The notes: generated by a model not told the origin, from the sequence alone. Shown: positions 25,951-37,894, counted from the first letter of the stretch. The stretch: DNA of 64,000 nucleotides from Sphingomicrobium astaxanthinifaciens (GCF_022865105.1 NZ_JAKNYM010000001.1:124001-188000), one strand, 5' to 3'. Made by a program: numbers and translations.

Positions 25951-27247
25951 CGGCGATAGGCCTTGGGCAGCGCCTCGCGCTGCGGATAGCGGTAGCGCCG
26001 CGCCAGCGCGGTCTGGCGGTTCTCGAGGCTCTGCTCGACCCCGTCGATCCAGACGCGCTCGGCATGGCTGGTCAGCTCGAGGGGGTCGCCCGACCAGAGC
26101 ACGACATCGGCGCGCGCGCCCGGCGCGAGGACGCCGATCTCGCCCCTCAGCCCGACCATCGCGGCGGGCGTGGAGGTGATCATCGCGAACGCCTGCCCCC
26201 AGCTCACCCCCGTATGCCCCGGCACTCGGGTCAGCGCGACGAGGTTGCCCGCCAGCTGGCGATTGTTCTGCGCCGACCGGGTGAGGAAGTCGTTGATCTG
26301 CGCAGCCGCGACTTCGACCCCGGCGGCGACCATCCGGCCCGCGTTGCTCTGCGTCGCGGCGAGCGCCTCGAAGCTGCCGGGGCGGTTCTGGGTGGGCTCG
26401 ACGATCACCGGCACGCCCGCGGCGGCGATGCGGTCGGCGACGAGGTGCCCCTCGGCAGCGCCCATCAGGATGAGGTCGAGGCCGCGATATTCCTGCGCGA
26501 GCCGCAGCAGGTTGACGATATCGACCGCGCGATTGGCGACCACCATCAGCGGCACCTCGCCCTTCACCACCGGGACCAGCGCCTCGATGTCGGCGGCGGT
26601 CAGCAGGCTGTCGTCGGGCAGGTCGCGATAGGCGCCCTCGCCCATCGCGCGGCGCAACCCCTCGCGCAGTTCGAGCACGCTGCCCGAGCGCGATCCGCCC
26701 GCCATGCCCGCGCCGGCCTCGCCGAGATAGACGAGCTGGAACGCCTTCGCGCGCGTGATCGGGTCGTAGTCGGTTGCGGTGTCGATCACCGCCCCCTGGC
26801 CCGAGAAGATGCGGTCGCCCGGGCCCGGCGCGACCAGCGCGCGGGTGACCCCGTCGGCGCGCGCGACGCCGATCGGGCTGGCGGCGGGGTTGACGCTCCA
26901 GGTGACGTCGATCGCCGCCGAATGCGGGCTGTCGCCGATGCTCGCATCGTCCGAGCCATCGGCCGACAGGTCGACTTCGGCCAGCCCGATGCGGCTGAAG
27001 GGCGCGACGAGGCCGGGCGAGACCCACTTGCCTCTGGCATCGAGCATGACCGCGCCCGCGGGCACCGCGACGCTGCCCGCAGGACCGGCAGCGACGATGC
27101 GCCCGTCCTCGAGGATCACCACCCCGTTATCGATCGGGGCCGAGCCGTCGCCGAGCGCGAGCTTGCCCCCGGTGATGGCGACGGGCTGGGCGATGGCGGG
27201 GCTCGCGGCGACAAGCGCGGCGGCGAGCGCGGTCAGCGCGAAGCGGC

Positions 27248-27251
<4 letters not shown>
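25947..27251 (-). CDS. Secreted amidohydrolase-family protein, metal ligands incomplete
   Basis: A 434-residue protein with a signal peptide (cleavage near ASPAIAQP) and the composite fold of amidohydrolases: a beta-sandwich at the N-terminus (AITGGKLALGDGSAPIDNGVVILEDGRI) and the GVLAPGARADVVLWSGDPLELTSHAERVWIDG C-terminal signature. The usual HxH after the first strand is missing: the position reads LVAPFSRIGL. An enzyme lacking these histidines may be catalytically altered or structural. Start and stop overlap its neighbours (ATGA on both sides), so it is tightly coupled to the larger amidohydrolase upstream, perhaps as a partner subunit. Confidence 0.82.
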
Positions 27252-28636
<1,385 letters not shown>

Positions 28637-28695
28637 GAAGGTCCCCTGTGTCACGGATGGTCTGAGATACTGATACGGGCGCGGCACGAAAAAGA

Positions 28696-28720
28696 AAGGG
28701 CGGACCTGAGGCCCGCCCTT
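28696..28720 (-). terminator. Rho-independent terminator of the POT transporter gene
   Basis: On the minus strand AAGGGCGG and CCGCCCTT form an 8-bp stem with a 9-base loop, followed by TCTTTTTC. It sits 25 bases after the transporter stop codon. Confidence 0.8.
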
Positions 28721-28744
28721 CCGTTGGTCGAAGGATTTCGACGC

Positions 28745-30403
28745 TTAGCCGTGGGTCGGCTTGGTGGTCGGGTGGACCCCGGCCTCCTGCGCTTCGATCC
28801 CGGCACCGGCCTCGCCTTCGAGCGCGGTGTCCTCATCGACGATCGTGTCGAGGTGCATCAGCTTCTTCACGAAGGGGCTGATGACCATGACGACCACGCC
28901 GATCCCCACCGCGGTCCAGCCGACGGTCGAATAGACGTCGAGCACGACCTGCTTGCCGGCGGCCTCGTCGAGGCCTTCGGCACCGGTCGCGGCGGCGATC
29001 AGGCCGGCCGCGAAGTTGCCGGTCGCCGAGGCGAAGAACCACGTGCCCATGACGAGGCTCGCCATGTGCGCGGGGCTGAGGCGGTTCATCGCCGAAAGGC
29101 CCACGGGCGAGAGGCACAGCTCACCGGTGGTGTGCAGCAGGTAGATGAGGAAGATGAAGATGACCGGGGTCGGCACATCGATGCCCACCGTGCCCGCGCC
29201 CCAGACGAGGACGAGGAAGCCCAGGCCCACCTGCACGACCGCGAGGCCGAACTTCAGCGGGGTCGAGGGTTCCTTGCCGCGCCGCGCGAGGCCCTGCCAG
29301 ATCATCGCGAACACCGGCGCCAGGAGCACGATGTAGATCGCGTTGATCGACTGGAACATCGAGGCGTTGACGCCCTGCGTGTCGACATGGCGGTCGGTGA
29401 ACAGGTTGAGCGAGCTGCCCGCCTGTTCGAACAGCGCCCAGAAGACGATCGACACGAAGATCAGGAACATCGCCGCGAAGATGCGGTCGCGCTCGTCACG
29501 CGGCAGCCGCGCCACAGCAATGTAGAGGACGTAGCTCACCAGCCCAAGGCCGAAGACGGCGAGCACCCAGCCGACGAGATCCTGGTACTGGATCGCGAGC
29601 CAGCACAGCGCGACCATCGCGAGGCCGGCGCCGTAGATGCCGAACTCCTTGCCGCCCTTCAGGGCTTCGGGGTTCTTGGGTTCGCCCTTGCCGAGCAGCA
29701 GCGGCTTGCCGAGCACGAAGAAGACGGTGCCGATCAGCATGCCGATGCCGGCAAGACCGAAGCCATATTCCCAACCATAGGTCTGGCCGAGAAAGCCGCA
29801 GATGATCGAGGCGGTCGCGGCGCCCACGTTAATCCCCATGTAGAAGATCGTGTAGGCGGGGTCGCGACGCACGTCGGTGCGCGGATAGAGCTGGCCGACG
29901 AGCACCGAGATGTTCGCCTTGAGAAAGCCCGAACCGACGATAATCAGCGCGAGCGCGAGCCAGAAGATGTTGATCGTAGGATCATCCTGTCCGCCCGTAC
30001 CTTCGAAGGCCATGAAGAAGTGGCCGAAGGTGAGCAGGATCGCGCCGAACAGCACCGCCTTGCGCTGGCCAAGGTAACGGTCGGCCAGATAGCCGCCGAC
30101 GACCGGCGCGATATAGACGAGCGCGGTATAGGCGCCATAGATGATCGAGGCTTCGCTATCGGTGAACAGCCAATGCTGCACCAGATAGAAGATCAGGAGG
30201 GCGCGCATGCCGTAGTAGGAGAAGCGCTCCCACATTTCGGCGAGGAAGAGCAGGAACAGCCCCTTGGGGTGCCCGATGACTTCCGGCTGCGGCCGGGTGA
30301 TGATGAACAGACCGCCCAAGAGGAACACGCTGAGCGCCAGCACGGCGGCCCAGAATGCCCACATCTCGAACGCGCTGTCGAAGACGAGTCCAAGCATTTC
30401 CAC
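28745..30403 (-). CDS. POT/PTR2-family proton-coupled peptide transporter
   Basis: A 552-residue inner-membrane transporter with about 14 hydrophobic helices. Family motifs are LFLLFLAEMWERFSYYGMRALLIFYL (E-x-x-E-R-type region, about residues 48-72), GGYLADRYLGQRKAV (about 110-124) and FYMGINVGAATA (about 185). It should import di- and tripeptides with protons. GTG 30403 is preferred, as GGGAG is 8 bases upstream; ATG 30397 is possible and would drop two residues. A frame extending to 30529 has no support. A terminator follows; a nitroreductase gene diverges upstream. Confidence 0.93.
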   Translation of the reverse strand: MEMLGLVFDSAFEMWAFWAAVLALSVFLLGGLFIITRPQPEVIGHPKGLFLLFLAEMWERFSYYGMRALLIFYLVQHWLFTDSEASIIYGAYTALVYIAPVVGGYLADRYLGQRKAVLFGAILLTFGHFFMAFEGTGGQDDPTINIFWLALALIIVGSGFLKANISVLVGQLYPRTDVRRDPAYTIFYMGINVGAATASIICGFLGQTYGWEYGFGLAGIGMLIGTVFFVLGKPLLLGKGEPKNPEALKGGKEFGIYGAGLAMVALCWLAIQYQDLVGWVLAVFGLGLVSYVLYIAVARLPRDERDRIFAAMFLIFVSIVFWALFEQAGSSLNLFTDRHVDTQGVNASMFQSINAIYIVLLAPVFAMIWQGLARRGKEPSTPLKFGLAVVQVGLGFLVLVWGAGTVGIDVPTPVIFIFLIYLLHTTGELCLSPVGLSAMNRLSPAHMASLVMGTWFFASATGNFAAGLIAAATGAEGLDEAAGKQVVLDVYSTVGWTAVGIGVVVMVISPFVKKLMHLDTIVDEDTALEGEAGAGIEAQEAGVHPTTKPTHG

Positions 30404-30537
30404 GAATGTTTCTCCCAATGGAGGGCGGCCCCCCCGGGAGCCGCTGCACGGTAAAAGACCGCCGCACCCTAGCGGCGATTCGCTCGCTGTGAAGAGGGCG
30501 CTTGACGAAAGCTGTGGCACAAAGGACACGGAACGGC

Positions 30538-31101
30538 ATGGTGAACGACCGAACCAGCCTTCTCGACCATCTGGCGAGCCGTCGCTCGGCGCGCCCGCGC
30601 GACCTCGTCGCCCCCGGCCCCTCGCCCGCGCAGCTGGCGCGCATCCTCGAACTCGCCAGCCGCACCCCCGATCATGGCAAGCTCGTCCCGTGGCGGTTCG
30701 TCGTGATCGAGGATCGCGCCGCGTTCGCCGACCGGCTCGAGGCGGGGTGCCGCGCCGAGGCCGAATGCCACGCCGCCAAGATCGTGAAATTCCGCGCCAA
30801 GGCGTTCTGGGCCCCCACCCTCGTCGCGCTCGTCGCCTCGCCCACCTTGGGACACAAGATCCCCGAATGGGAGCAGCAGCTGTGCGTCGGCTCGGTCGGC
30901 ATGAACCTGCTCCATGCCACGCATGCGCATGGCTATGTCGGCGGCTGGATCACCGGCGCGCAGGCGACCATGCCTGCCGTCGTGGAGGCGCTGTGCGCGC
31001 CGGGCGAAAGCATCGCGGGCTTCTTCTACATCGGCACGCCCGCGCTCGCGCTCACCGAGCGCGAGCGTCCCGACATGGACGCGATCGTCACGACGGCCTG
31101 A
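30538..31101 (+). CDS. Nitroreductase family protein
   Basis: A 187-residue FMN-dependent oxidoreductase. The FMN-binding region RRSARPRDLVAPGPSPAQLARILELASRTPDHGKLVPWRFVVI is typical of the YdjA-type small nitroreductases, and GWITGAQA with FFYIGTPALA gives the late FMN and dimer motifs. These enzymes reduce nitro or enone groups with NAD(P)H; the natural substrate is unknown. ATG 30538 follows an AAAGGA sequence; an in-frame TTG at 30502 is less likely. Confidence 0.88.
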   Translation: MVNDRTSLLDHLASRRSARPRDLVAPGPSPAQLARILELASRTPDHGKLVPWRFVVIEDRAAFADRLEAGCRAEAECHAAKIVKFRAKAFWAPTLVALVASPTLGHKIPEWEQQLCVGSVGMNLLHATHAHGYVGGWITGAQATMPAVVEALCAPGESIAGFFYIGTPALALTERERPDMDAIVTTA

Positions 31102-31151
31102 TCCCGGACCGCCCGCTTGCCAGCGCACCTGCACCGCTGTATTAAGCCACC

Positions 31152-31502
31152 ATGACGCTCGCCAAAACGCCCGCCAAGCCCATCTATGTCCGTATCCGCG
31201 AGGAGATCGGCAACGCGATCCTCGCCGGACGCTATCGCGACGGCGATGCGCTGCCCTCGGTGCGCGCGCTGGCCGCCGAGATGGGCGCCAATCCGCTGAC
31301 CGTCGCCAAGGCCTACCAGGGGTTCCAGGACGACGGGCTCGTGACGGTCCGGCGCGGGGTCGGCATGTTCGTCGCCAAGGGCGCGCGCGAGCGGCTGACG
31401 AGTGCCGAGCGGATGCGCTTCCTCGAGGAGGAATGGCCCGAGATCCGCGCCCGGATGGAGCGGCTCGGAATCGATCCCGCGCAGCTCGTTCCCGGGTCCT
31501 AG
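31152..31502 (+). CDS. Short GntR-family transcriptional regulator (YtrA type)
   Basis: A 116-residue regulator with a winged helix at about residues 11-78 (PIYVRIREEIGNAILAGRY, LPSVRALAAEMGANPLTVAKAYQ, and the wing TVRRGVGMFV), followed by a short helical tail of about 35 residues. Lacking a large ligand-binding domain, it fits the YtrA subgroup, whose members often control an adjacent ABC transporter. No transporter is adjacent here; the next gene, acyl-CoA dehydrogenase, runs in the opposite direction with a 4-base stop overlap. Targets unknown. Confidence 0.85.
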   Translation: MTLAKTPAKPIYVRIREEIGNAILAGRYRDGDALPSVRALAAEMGANPLTVAKAYQGFQDDGLVTVRRGVGMFVAKGARERLTSAERMRFLEEEWPEIRARMERLGIDPAQLVPGS

Positions 31503-33178
31503 GCCGCGCCGAGCGCCTCGGTCTCGAGCGCGTATAGCAGCTCGGCCCCCACTCCCGCCGCCGCGCCGAGCCCAAAGGCCTCGGGGACGATGGTGGCGTT
31601 GAAGAAGGCGCTTGCCGCGCGGGTGCGCGCATCGGCGTCAACCGCCTGCGCCATCTTCTCGAGCAGCCAGCCGCCGACCAACACCGAGCACATGGTGAGG
31701 AAGGGATAGCTGCCCGCCATCCGGGTGTCGGGTGCCGCCGATCGCAGCATCACCGCCGCCTGCTCGACCGCATCGGCCAGCGCTTGCAGCCGCTCGTCGA
31801 CCGCCTCGGCGCGGATGTCGGCAATCAGCCCGTCGAAGGCGAGCCCGCCGTCGAGGTCGAGCTTGCGCCCGGCCAGGTCGGCGGCCTGAATGCCATTGGT
31901 GCCCTCGTAGATCGGCGCGATCCGCGCATCGCGCAGATATTGCGCCGCGCCGGTCTCCTCGACGTAGCCCATGCCGCCATGGACCTGGACGCCGAGGCTG
32001 GCGACCTCGCAGCCAACATCGGTCGCCCACGCCTTGGCCATCGGGGTGAGGACGTCGCCGCGGCGCTGCATCGCGGCATAGCCGGTCGCGCCCCAGTCGA
32101 GGCAGCCGAAGGCGTAATAGGTGAGCGCGCGCGCCGCCATCGTCAGGCTGCGCATCCGCATCAGCATGCGCCGCACGTCGGGATGGTCGGCAATCGGGCT
32201 GGCGAGGCCGGCGCGGGTGCCCTGCTTGCGCTCGAGCGCATAGTCGACCGCCTTCTGCGTCGCCGCCTCGGCGATCCCCACCCCCTGCAGCCCGACGTTG
32301 ATGCGCGCATTGTTCATCATCACGAACATCGCGCGCATGCCACCATGCTCCTCGCCGATCAGCCAGCCGGTGGCCCCGCCTTCGTCGCCATATTGCATGA
32401 CACAGGTCGGCGAGGCGTGGATGCCGAGCTTTTCCTCGAGCTTGGTGCACTTGAGGTCGTTTCGGCTGCCGTCGGGCAGGATCTTGGGCACGAGAAAGAG
32501 CGAAATGCCGCGCGTGCCCGCGGGTGCGTCGGGGGTCCGAGCGAGGACGAGGTGGATGATGTTCTCGGTTAGCTCATGCTCGCCATAGGTGATGTAGATC
32601 TTCTGCCCGCTAATCTTCCAGCTGCCATCGCCCGTCGGCACCGCCTTGGAGGTCAGCGCGCCGACGTCCGAGCCCGCCTGCGGCTCGGTCAGGTTCATCG
32701 TCGCCGGCCATTCGCCCGACACGATCTTTTCCAGATAGCGCTCTTTCAGCTCATCGGACCCATAGGCCTCCAGCGCTTCGATCGCGCCCATCGACAGCAT
32801 CGGGCACAGCGCGAAGGCGATGTTGGTGGCGTTGAGGTCTTCCATCAGCGCCGCCGAGAGCGACAGGGGCAGCGCCTGCCCGCCCCACCGCGCGGGTGCT
32901 GACAGCGTCATCCAGCCTCCCTCGACAAAGGCGTCATAGGCGCGCTTGAAGCCGTCGGGCAGCACCACCTTGCCATCAACCAGTCTCGCGCCTTCCTCGT
33001 CACCGGTGCGATGGAGCGGGAGGAACGTGCCGGTGGCGAATTGGGCGGCGCCCTCTAGCACCGCTTCGACCAGCTCGCTGTCCGCCGCCTCGAAGCGCTC
33101 GTGCCTGGCGAGCCCGGGAAGGTCGACAACATCGCGCAGCACGCGAGCCTGGTCCGAAACGGGGATCGAAAAGGGCAT
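31499..33178 (-). CDS. Acyl-CoA dehydrogenase (long, DmdC/FadE-like subgroup)
   Basis: A 559-residue flavoenzyme introducing an alpha-beta double bond into acyl-CoA. The FAD-binding region MNLTEPQAGSDVGAL (about 161-175) and ISGQKIYITYGEH, the LGVQVHGGMGYVEE motif near 405, and the catalytic-base region APIYEGTNGIQA (about 425-436) are all present. The roughly 560-600 residue length with an extra C-terminal helical domain resembles the group containing 3-methylthiopropionyl-CoA dehydrogenase DmdC, but the chain substrate cannot be assigned. Solitary on its strand; sua5 diverges upstream. Confidence 0.92.
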   Translation of the reverse strand: MPFSIPVSDQARVLRDVVDLPGLARHERFEAADSELVEAVLEGAAQFATGTFLPLHRTGDEEGARLVDGKVVLPDGFKRAYDAFVEGGWMTLSAPARWGGQALPLSLSAALMEDLNATNIAFALCPMLSMGAIEALEAYGSDELKERYLEKIVSGEWPATMNLTEPQAGSDVGALTSKAVPTGDGSWKISGQKIYITYGEHELTENIIHLVLARTPDAPAGTRGISLFLVPKILPDGSRNDLKCTKLEEKLGIHASPTCVMQYGDEGGATGWLIGEEHGGMRAMFVMMNNARINVGLQGVGIAEAATQKAVDYALERKQGTRAGLASPIADHPDVRRMLMRMRSLTMAARALTYYAFGCLDWGATGYAAMQRRGDVLTPMAKAWATDVGCEVASLGVQVHGGMGYVEETGAAQYLRDARIAPIYEGTNGIQAADLAGRKLDLDGGLAFDGLIADIRAEAVDERLQALADAVEQAAVMLRSAAPDTRMAGSYPFLTMCSVLVGGWLLEKMAQAVDADARTRAASAFFNATIVPEAFGLGAAAGVGAELLYALETEALGAA

Positions 33179-33222
33179 TTCTATTCCTTGTCACTGTCAC
33201 TCTGGCGCTGCATAGCGCGGCA

Positions 33223-34120
33223 ATGGCTGCCCCGTCACTACCGACCGAAATCATTCCCGCCAATGCCGCGGGGATCGACCGTGCCTGCACCATTCTGGCG
33301 CAGGGAGCCCCCGTGGCGGTGCCGACCGAGACGGTCTACGGGCTCGCCGCCGATGCCACCGACGCGCTCGCCGTCGCGCGCATCTACAAGGCCAAGGGGC
33401 GCCCCGACTTCAACCCCCTGATCACCCACGTCTTCGACCTCGAGGCCGCCGAGGCCCTCGGCGTCTTCAACGACGAGGCACGCGCGCTGGCCGAGCGCTA
33501 CTGGCCGGGCCCGCTCACCCTCGTGTTGCCGCGCCGCGAGGCGACGGGGATCGCCGACGTCGTCACCGCGGGGCTGCCGACCATCGCCATCCGAGTGCCC
33601 GCCCATCCGGTGATGCGCGCGCTGCTGCATCGCTTCGGCAAGCCGCTCGCGGCGCCGTCGGCCAACGCCTCGGGCCGGATTAGCCCGACGCAGGCCGCGC
33701 ATGTCGCCGCCAGCCTCGCCGGCCGTATCCGTCTGATCCTCGATGGCGGCCCCTGCGAACAGGGGATCGAGAGCACCATCGTCGCCGCCACCGGCGAGGG
33801 CCTGCGGCTCCTGCGCCGCGGCCCGATCCACGTCCCAGCGGCGGTCGAGGCCGGCGGCGAGCGGATCGAGGCCCCTGGCCAGCTTCTTAGTCACTATGCC
33901 CCGAACAAACCGCTCCGGCTCGACGCGCGCGAAGCCGAAGCGGGCGAATTGCTGATCGGCTATGGCGAGGTCGAGGGCGATCTCTATCTCGGCGCCGAGC
34001 CCGTGACCGCAGCGGCGCGGCTATTTTCGCTGCTGCATCAAGCCGATGCCAGCGCGGCCGAGCGGATCGCCGTGGCGCCCGTCGCCGGTGACGGGCTAGC
34101 CGCCGCGATCCGCGACCGCC

Positions 34121-34149
<29 letters not shown>
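33223..34149 (+). CDS. Threonylcarbamoyladenylate synthase (Sua5/TsaC type)
   Basis: A 308-residue protein with an N-terminal YrdC domain (about 1-195) and a Sua5 C-terminal domain. It makes L-threonylcarbamoyl-AMP from threonine, bicarbonate and ATP for the t6A modification of ANN-decoding tRNAs. Motifs: PTETVYGLAADA (near 30), KAKGRPDFNPLITHV, WPGPLTLVL, VPAHPVMRALL and PSANASGRISPT (about 143-155). The linker LLSHYAPNKPL separates the domains. The last 29 bases overlap msrA on the opposite strand. Confidence 0.93.
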
Positions 34150-34672
<523 letters not shown>

Positions 34673-34742
34673 GCCGATCGTTTCCTTGTCTCTTGTTTCC
34701 GAGATAGGAGGCGGCGGGCGCGATGGAAGGGGGCAAAAAGCC

Positions 34743-35450
34743 CTATCTCTTGGGGGCGAATGAGGCCTTGAGGCTGGCCAGTTCGAGCCGCTTGCCCATC
34801 CACTCGGCCAGTTCCTCGAACTGGAGCGGGCGGTCGAACACGATCCCCGCGCGGCGTTCCGAATACCAGCGGATCTCGCCCTTGATCGGGCGCAGGCTCT
34901 CGACCACCACCACGACCTTCTGGCCGAGGCAGTATTCCTCGATCGGCTCGACCTTCATGCCGCCGAGCGAGATGTCGTGGACATCGACCGAGTAATAGAG
35001 CTTGCCAACGCGCACGTTGGCTTTGCAATTGACCTGAAGCCGCGGCGGGCGCGGGCGGAAGCCATGGCGCGGTTTGCGCCCGGCGAGCATCTCGCCAAGG
35101 TCGATGTTGGCGTCGAACTTGAACCCCGCGTTGCCCTCGCGCGTCCAGACGACCTTAGCCGGGATCTGTTGCGAGTTGAGCTCGATCATGACGCTGTCGC
35201 CCACCTCATGCCGGTGCGTGGTCTCGGCCATCAGCCCCCCAGCCGATAGATTGCGAACGCGGATAAGCTGCTCACCTTCATTGGCGTCGACGAGCTTCGC
35301 CACCCGCAGCATCGGCATGACACGTTCATCGACGCGACGCTCGACCGGGCGCGGCACCTCGGTCGAGAGTGAGAAAATGGTCGACTCAAACGCCAAATTG
35401 TCCTGCCCGAAAGGTCTGTTCTGGCGACGGCGAATGAACGAGCCGAGCAT
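34743..35450 (-). CDS. Tandem PilZ-domain protein
   Basis: A 235-residue soluble protein with two PilZ-like domains. The first (about residues 36-125) has the arginine motif in VERRVDERV and NLSAGG; the second (about 135-225) begins PRLQVNC and has DISLGG. The first fits R-x-x-x-R and [DN]-x-S-x-x-G of c-di-GMP-binding PilZ; the second lacks a clear R-x-x-x-R and may be a non-binding partner domain. It diverges from the response regulator-EAL pair, which likely controls the same second messenger. Output not known; flagellar control is possible. Confidence 0.85.
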   Translation of the reverse strand: MLGSFIRRRQNRPFGQDNLAFESTIFSLSTEVPRPVERRVDERVMPMLRVAKLVDANEGEQLIRVRNLSAGGLMAETTHRHEVGDSVMIELNSQQIPAKVVWTREGNAGFKFDANIDLGEMLAGRKPRHGFRPRPPRLQVNCKANVRVGKLYYSVDVHDISLGGMKVEPIEEYCLGQKVVVVVESLRPIKGEIRWYSERRAGIVFDRPLQFEELAEWMGKRLELASLKASFAPKR

Positions 35451-35595
35451 GCAATTCTCCCTGGGAACTGAGGTCCTGTCCCCAAGACCCTAGATCGCAG
35501 TGAGTTAAAAAGACGTTTCCCGAGAGCGCTATAGTCGCTACACTTGGCAAACCGGCGGCGCTTGCTCGGGCCCGCGCCGGCAAAATGGAGAGTGT
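35451..35595. promoter_or_regulatory. Divergent promoter region between PilZ and response-regulator genes
   Basis: 145 bases containing start regions for both divergent genes. A TATAGT hexamer at 35531-35536 could be a -10 box for the rightward pair, but no good -35 lies 16-18 bases upstream. An AT-rich patch (GAGTTAAAAAGACG) surrounds 35503-35516. Assignment is positional only. Confidence 0.3.
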
Positions 35596-35988
35596 ATGGC
35601 GCGGCGGCCCCGGCTCCTGCTTATCGACGATGAACCCGCCCTCGCGGCTTTCCTTGCGGATGCTGCGCGTCTGAGCGCGTTCGAGCCCGTTATCGCCACC
35701 GACCATCACGATTTTCGCGAGATCTTCCGGAATGAGCCGCCCGACATGGTGGCCATCGATCTCGGTATGCCGGGAATGGACGGGGTAGAATTGCTCCGCT
35801 TCCTTGCCGAACACGAGGCCAAGCAGCCGGTACTTATTGTCTCGGGATTTGAGCCGCGGGTGGTCGACACTGCATTCCGTCTGGGCCACGAACTGGGGCT
35901 CAAGATGGTCGGCCCTCTCAACAAGCCGGCGCGGCTCTCGACCCTTGAAAGCTTGCTTGCCAAGGTTCGCGAGCGCCTCGTCGCGTGA
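35596..35988 (+). CDS. Single-domain response regulator
   Basis: A 130-residue receiver domain with no output domain. The acidic pocket is Asp11-Asp12 in LLIDDE, the phospho-acceptor is Asp55 in AIDLGMPGMDG, the conserved Ser is in LIVSGF, and the conserved lysine follows in GPLNKPA. All residues needed for phosphorylation are intact. Its stop overlaps the GTG start of the EAL gene (GTGA), so the two are coupled and probably act as a split two-part switch, analogous to response regulator-EAL fusions. Confidence 0.9.
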   Translation: MARRPRLLLIDDEPALAAFLADAARLSAFEPVIATDHHDFREIFRNEPPDMVAIDLGMPGMDGVELLRFLAEHEAKQPVLIVSGFEPRVVDTAFRLGHELGLKMVGPLNKPARLSTLESLLAKVRERLVA

Positions 35989-36791
35989 CCGACACGCTAG
36001 ATTTGGGCCTTCTCGATGGGTTTGAGCGGGCACTGATCAACGACCGGCTGCGGCTAGTTTACCAGCCCAAGGTATCGCTACGTACAGGGAAGTTGGTGCG
36101 GGTCGAGGCGCTGGTGCGCTGGGACGACGAGAAATTTGGTGCGGTGCCGCCCTCCCGCTTCGTTCCACTCGCCGAACGCCACGGGCTCATCGACCCGCTG
36201 ACTCACTGGGGCCTAGACACAGCGTTTGCCGAATGGGCACGATGGTGTGCAGCAGGGATTGACACCGGGCTAGCCTTCAACATCTCGGCGATGAGCCTCG
36301 AGGCACTCGATTTCCCTGATCTCGTTACCGCCAAATGCGCCAAGCATGGGGTGCCGAGTGATCATCTCGTGCTGGAGTTGACCGAGGGCGCCACTCAGCC
36401 GCTGACCAATCTCATGGACACGCTGACGCGCTTTCGCATTAAGGGGATCGGGCTGGCGATTGACGATTTTGGCACCGGCTATTCGACCCTCATGCAGCTA
36501 CGCCAGCTACCTTTTACTGAGGTCAAGATCGATCGCTTCTTCGTGACCGACGCGCCCGACCATCGCGACAGCGCGGCGGTGGTACGCGCGGTCATCGCAC
36601 TAGCGCACGAGATTGGGTTGTCGGCTACCGCCGAGGGTGTTGAGACCGACGCGCAGCTGAAGCTGCTTGCGGCGATGGACTGCGACATCGTCCAGGGCTA
36701 TCGGATAGCGCGCCCGCTACCACCCGATGAGCTGGCCGGATGGATCGACTGGTGGTCCAGTGACTGGAAGCGGCTGGGGATCGGCGACTAG
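35985..36791 (+). CDS. EAL-domain c-di-GMP phosphodiesterase
   Basis: A 268-residue stand-alone EAL protein. The motif EAL is at 41-43 (RVEALVRW); FNIS, LELTE, DDFGTGYSTLMQL, KIDRFF and ATAEGVE are all present, so metal-binding and catalytic residues look intact and it should cleave c-di-GMP to pGpG. There is no transmembrane segment. The GTG start overlaps the upstream response-regulator stop. Its stop lies 4 bases inside the 3' end of the opposing CoA-transferase gene. Confidence 0.92.
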   Translation: MTDTLDLGLLDGFERALINDRLRLVYQPKVSLRTGKLVRVEALVRWDDEKFGAVPPSRFVPLAERHGLIDPLTHWGLDTAFAEWARWCAAGIDTGLAFNISAMSLEALDFPDLVTAKCAKHGVPSDHLVLELTEGATQPLTNLMDTLTRFRIKGIGLAIDDFGTGYSTLMQLRQLPFTEVKIDRFFVTDAPDHRDSAAVVRAVIALAHEIGLSATAEGVETDAQLKLLAAMDCDIVQGYRIARPLPPDELAGWIDWWSSDWKRLGIGD

Positions 36792-37894
36792 CGCGACACT
36801 ATCCGCGCCGCGAGACTCTGGTCGCACCCCATTTGATCGAGCAGGTCGCGCGGTGCGTGGCGGCTACGCGCTGGCTCTAACGGGTCCCCATCATAACGCG
36901 GCGCGGGCGCGGGCACGGGCCCGTCAGGGGTCGCGGCAAAGGCGCCGCGTGCGATATGGTGTGGATGCCGCACCGCCTCTGCGGGGGTTAGCACCGGGGC
37001 AATACAGGCATCCTTGCCTTGGAATGCGGCGAGCCAGTGGCGGCGCGGTTCGGCTTCGATCCGCTCGGCGATCAGCTCGCGCTGTGCCTCCCAGCGCGCG
37101 GGATCGAGGGTTGTGCTGAATAGCTCGGTACGCTCGAGCTCGAGCACCGATAAAAACTGCTGCGCGAATTGTGGCTCGAGCGCGCCGACCGCGAGCCATT
37201 TACCGTCAGAGCAGCGATAGGTCCCATAGAGCGCCATCCCGCCATCGAGCAGGTTGGCCTCGCGCTCCTCGGTCCAGAGTCCGGCGTTACGCATCCCGAA
37301 GAGAATCGTGCCGAGAAGCGCAGCGCCCTCGCTCATCGCCGCGTCGACCACCCGCCCGCGCGCCGCGCCCCCGCGCACTTCGATGAGCGCGGCGAGCATT
37401 CCGAAGGCAAGCAACATCGCCCCACCGCCATAATCAGCGACGAGATTGAGCGGGGGCAAGGGACGCGCCTCCGCGGGACCAATGCTGGCGAGCATCCCCG
37501 ACATGGCCAGATAGTCGATATCGTGGCCCGCGCGCTGGCTCATCGGCCCGCTCTGACCCCAACCAGTGATCCGCCCGATGACCAGTGTGGGATTGCGTGC
37601 CTGCAGCACGTCGGGGCCGAGCCCGAGTGCTTCGATCCGACCCGGGCGATAGGGGTCGATCAGCGCGTGGCTGGTGGCCACGAGGTCGAGGAGTAGCGCA
37701 CGTTCGTCAGCCTCGCGAAGGTCGAGCGAAAGGGTGGTGCGCCCGCGATCGACCGGGTCGCTGGGCAGACTGAGGCGCCCCTCGCGCTCGATGCGGATCA
37801 CCTCGGCGCCATGATCGGCGAGCATCATCGCGGCGAAGGGCCCCGGCCCCACGCCGGCCAGCTCAATAACCCGTAAACCATCGAGCGGTCGCAT
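36788..37894 (-). CDS. CaiB/BaiF-family CoA transferase, alpha-methylacyl-CoA racemase-like
   Basis: A 368-residue class III CoA-transferase-fold protein. The opening [35 protein letters not shown] is the classic N-terminus, and [14 protein letters not shown] and the [15 protein letters not shown] segment match alpha-methylacyl-CoA racemases, which epimerise 2-methylacyl-CoAs during branched-chain degradation. ATG 37894 is preferred because GGGAGGGGG lies directly upstream; two earlier in-frame starts lack family sequence. The exact substrate is uncertain, as CoA transferases share the fold. Confidence 0.87.
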   Translation of the reverse strand: MRPLDGLRVIELAGVGPGPFAAMMLADHGAEVIRIEREGRLSLPSDPVDRGRTTLSLDLREADERALLLDLVATSHALIDPYRPGRIEALGLGPDVLQARNPTLVIGRITGWGQSGPMSQRAGHDIDYLAMSGMLASIGPAEARPLPPLNLVADYGGGAMLLAFGMLAALIEVRGGAARGRVVDAAMSEGAALLGTILFGMRNAGLWTEEREANLLDGGMALYGTYRCSDGKWLAVGALEPQFAQQFLSVLELERTELFSTTLDPARWEAQRELIAERIEAEPRRHWLAAFQGKDACIAPVLTPAEAVRHPHHIARGAFAATPDGPVPAPAPRYDGDPLEPARSRHAPRDLLDQMGCDQSLAARIVSR

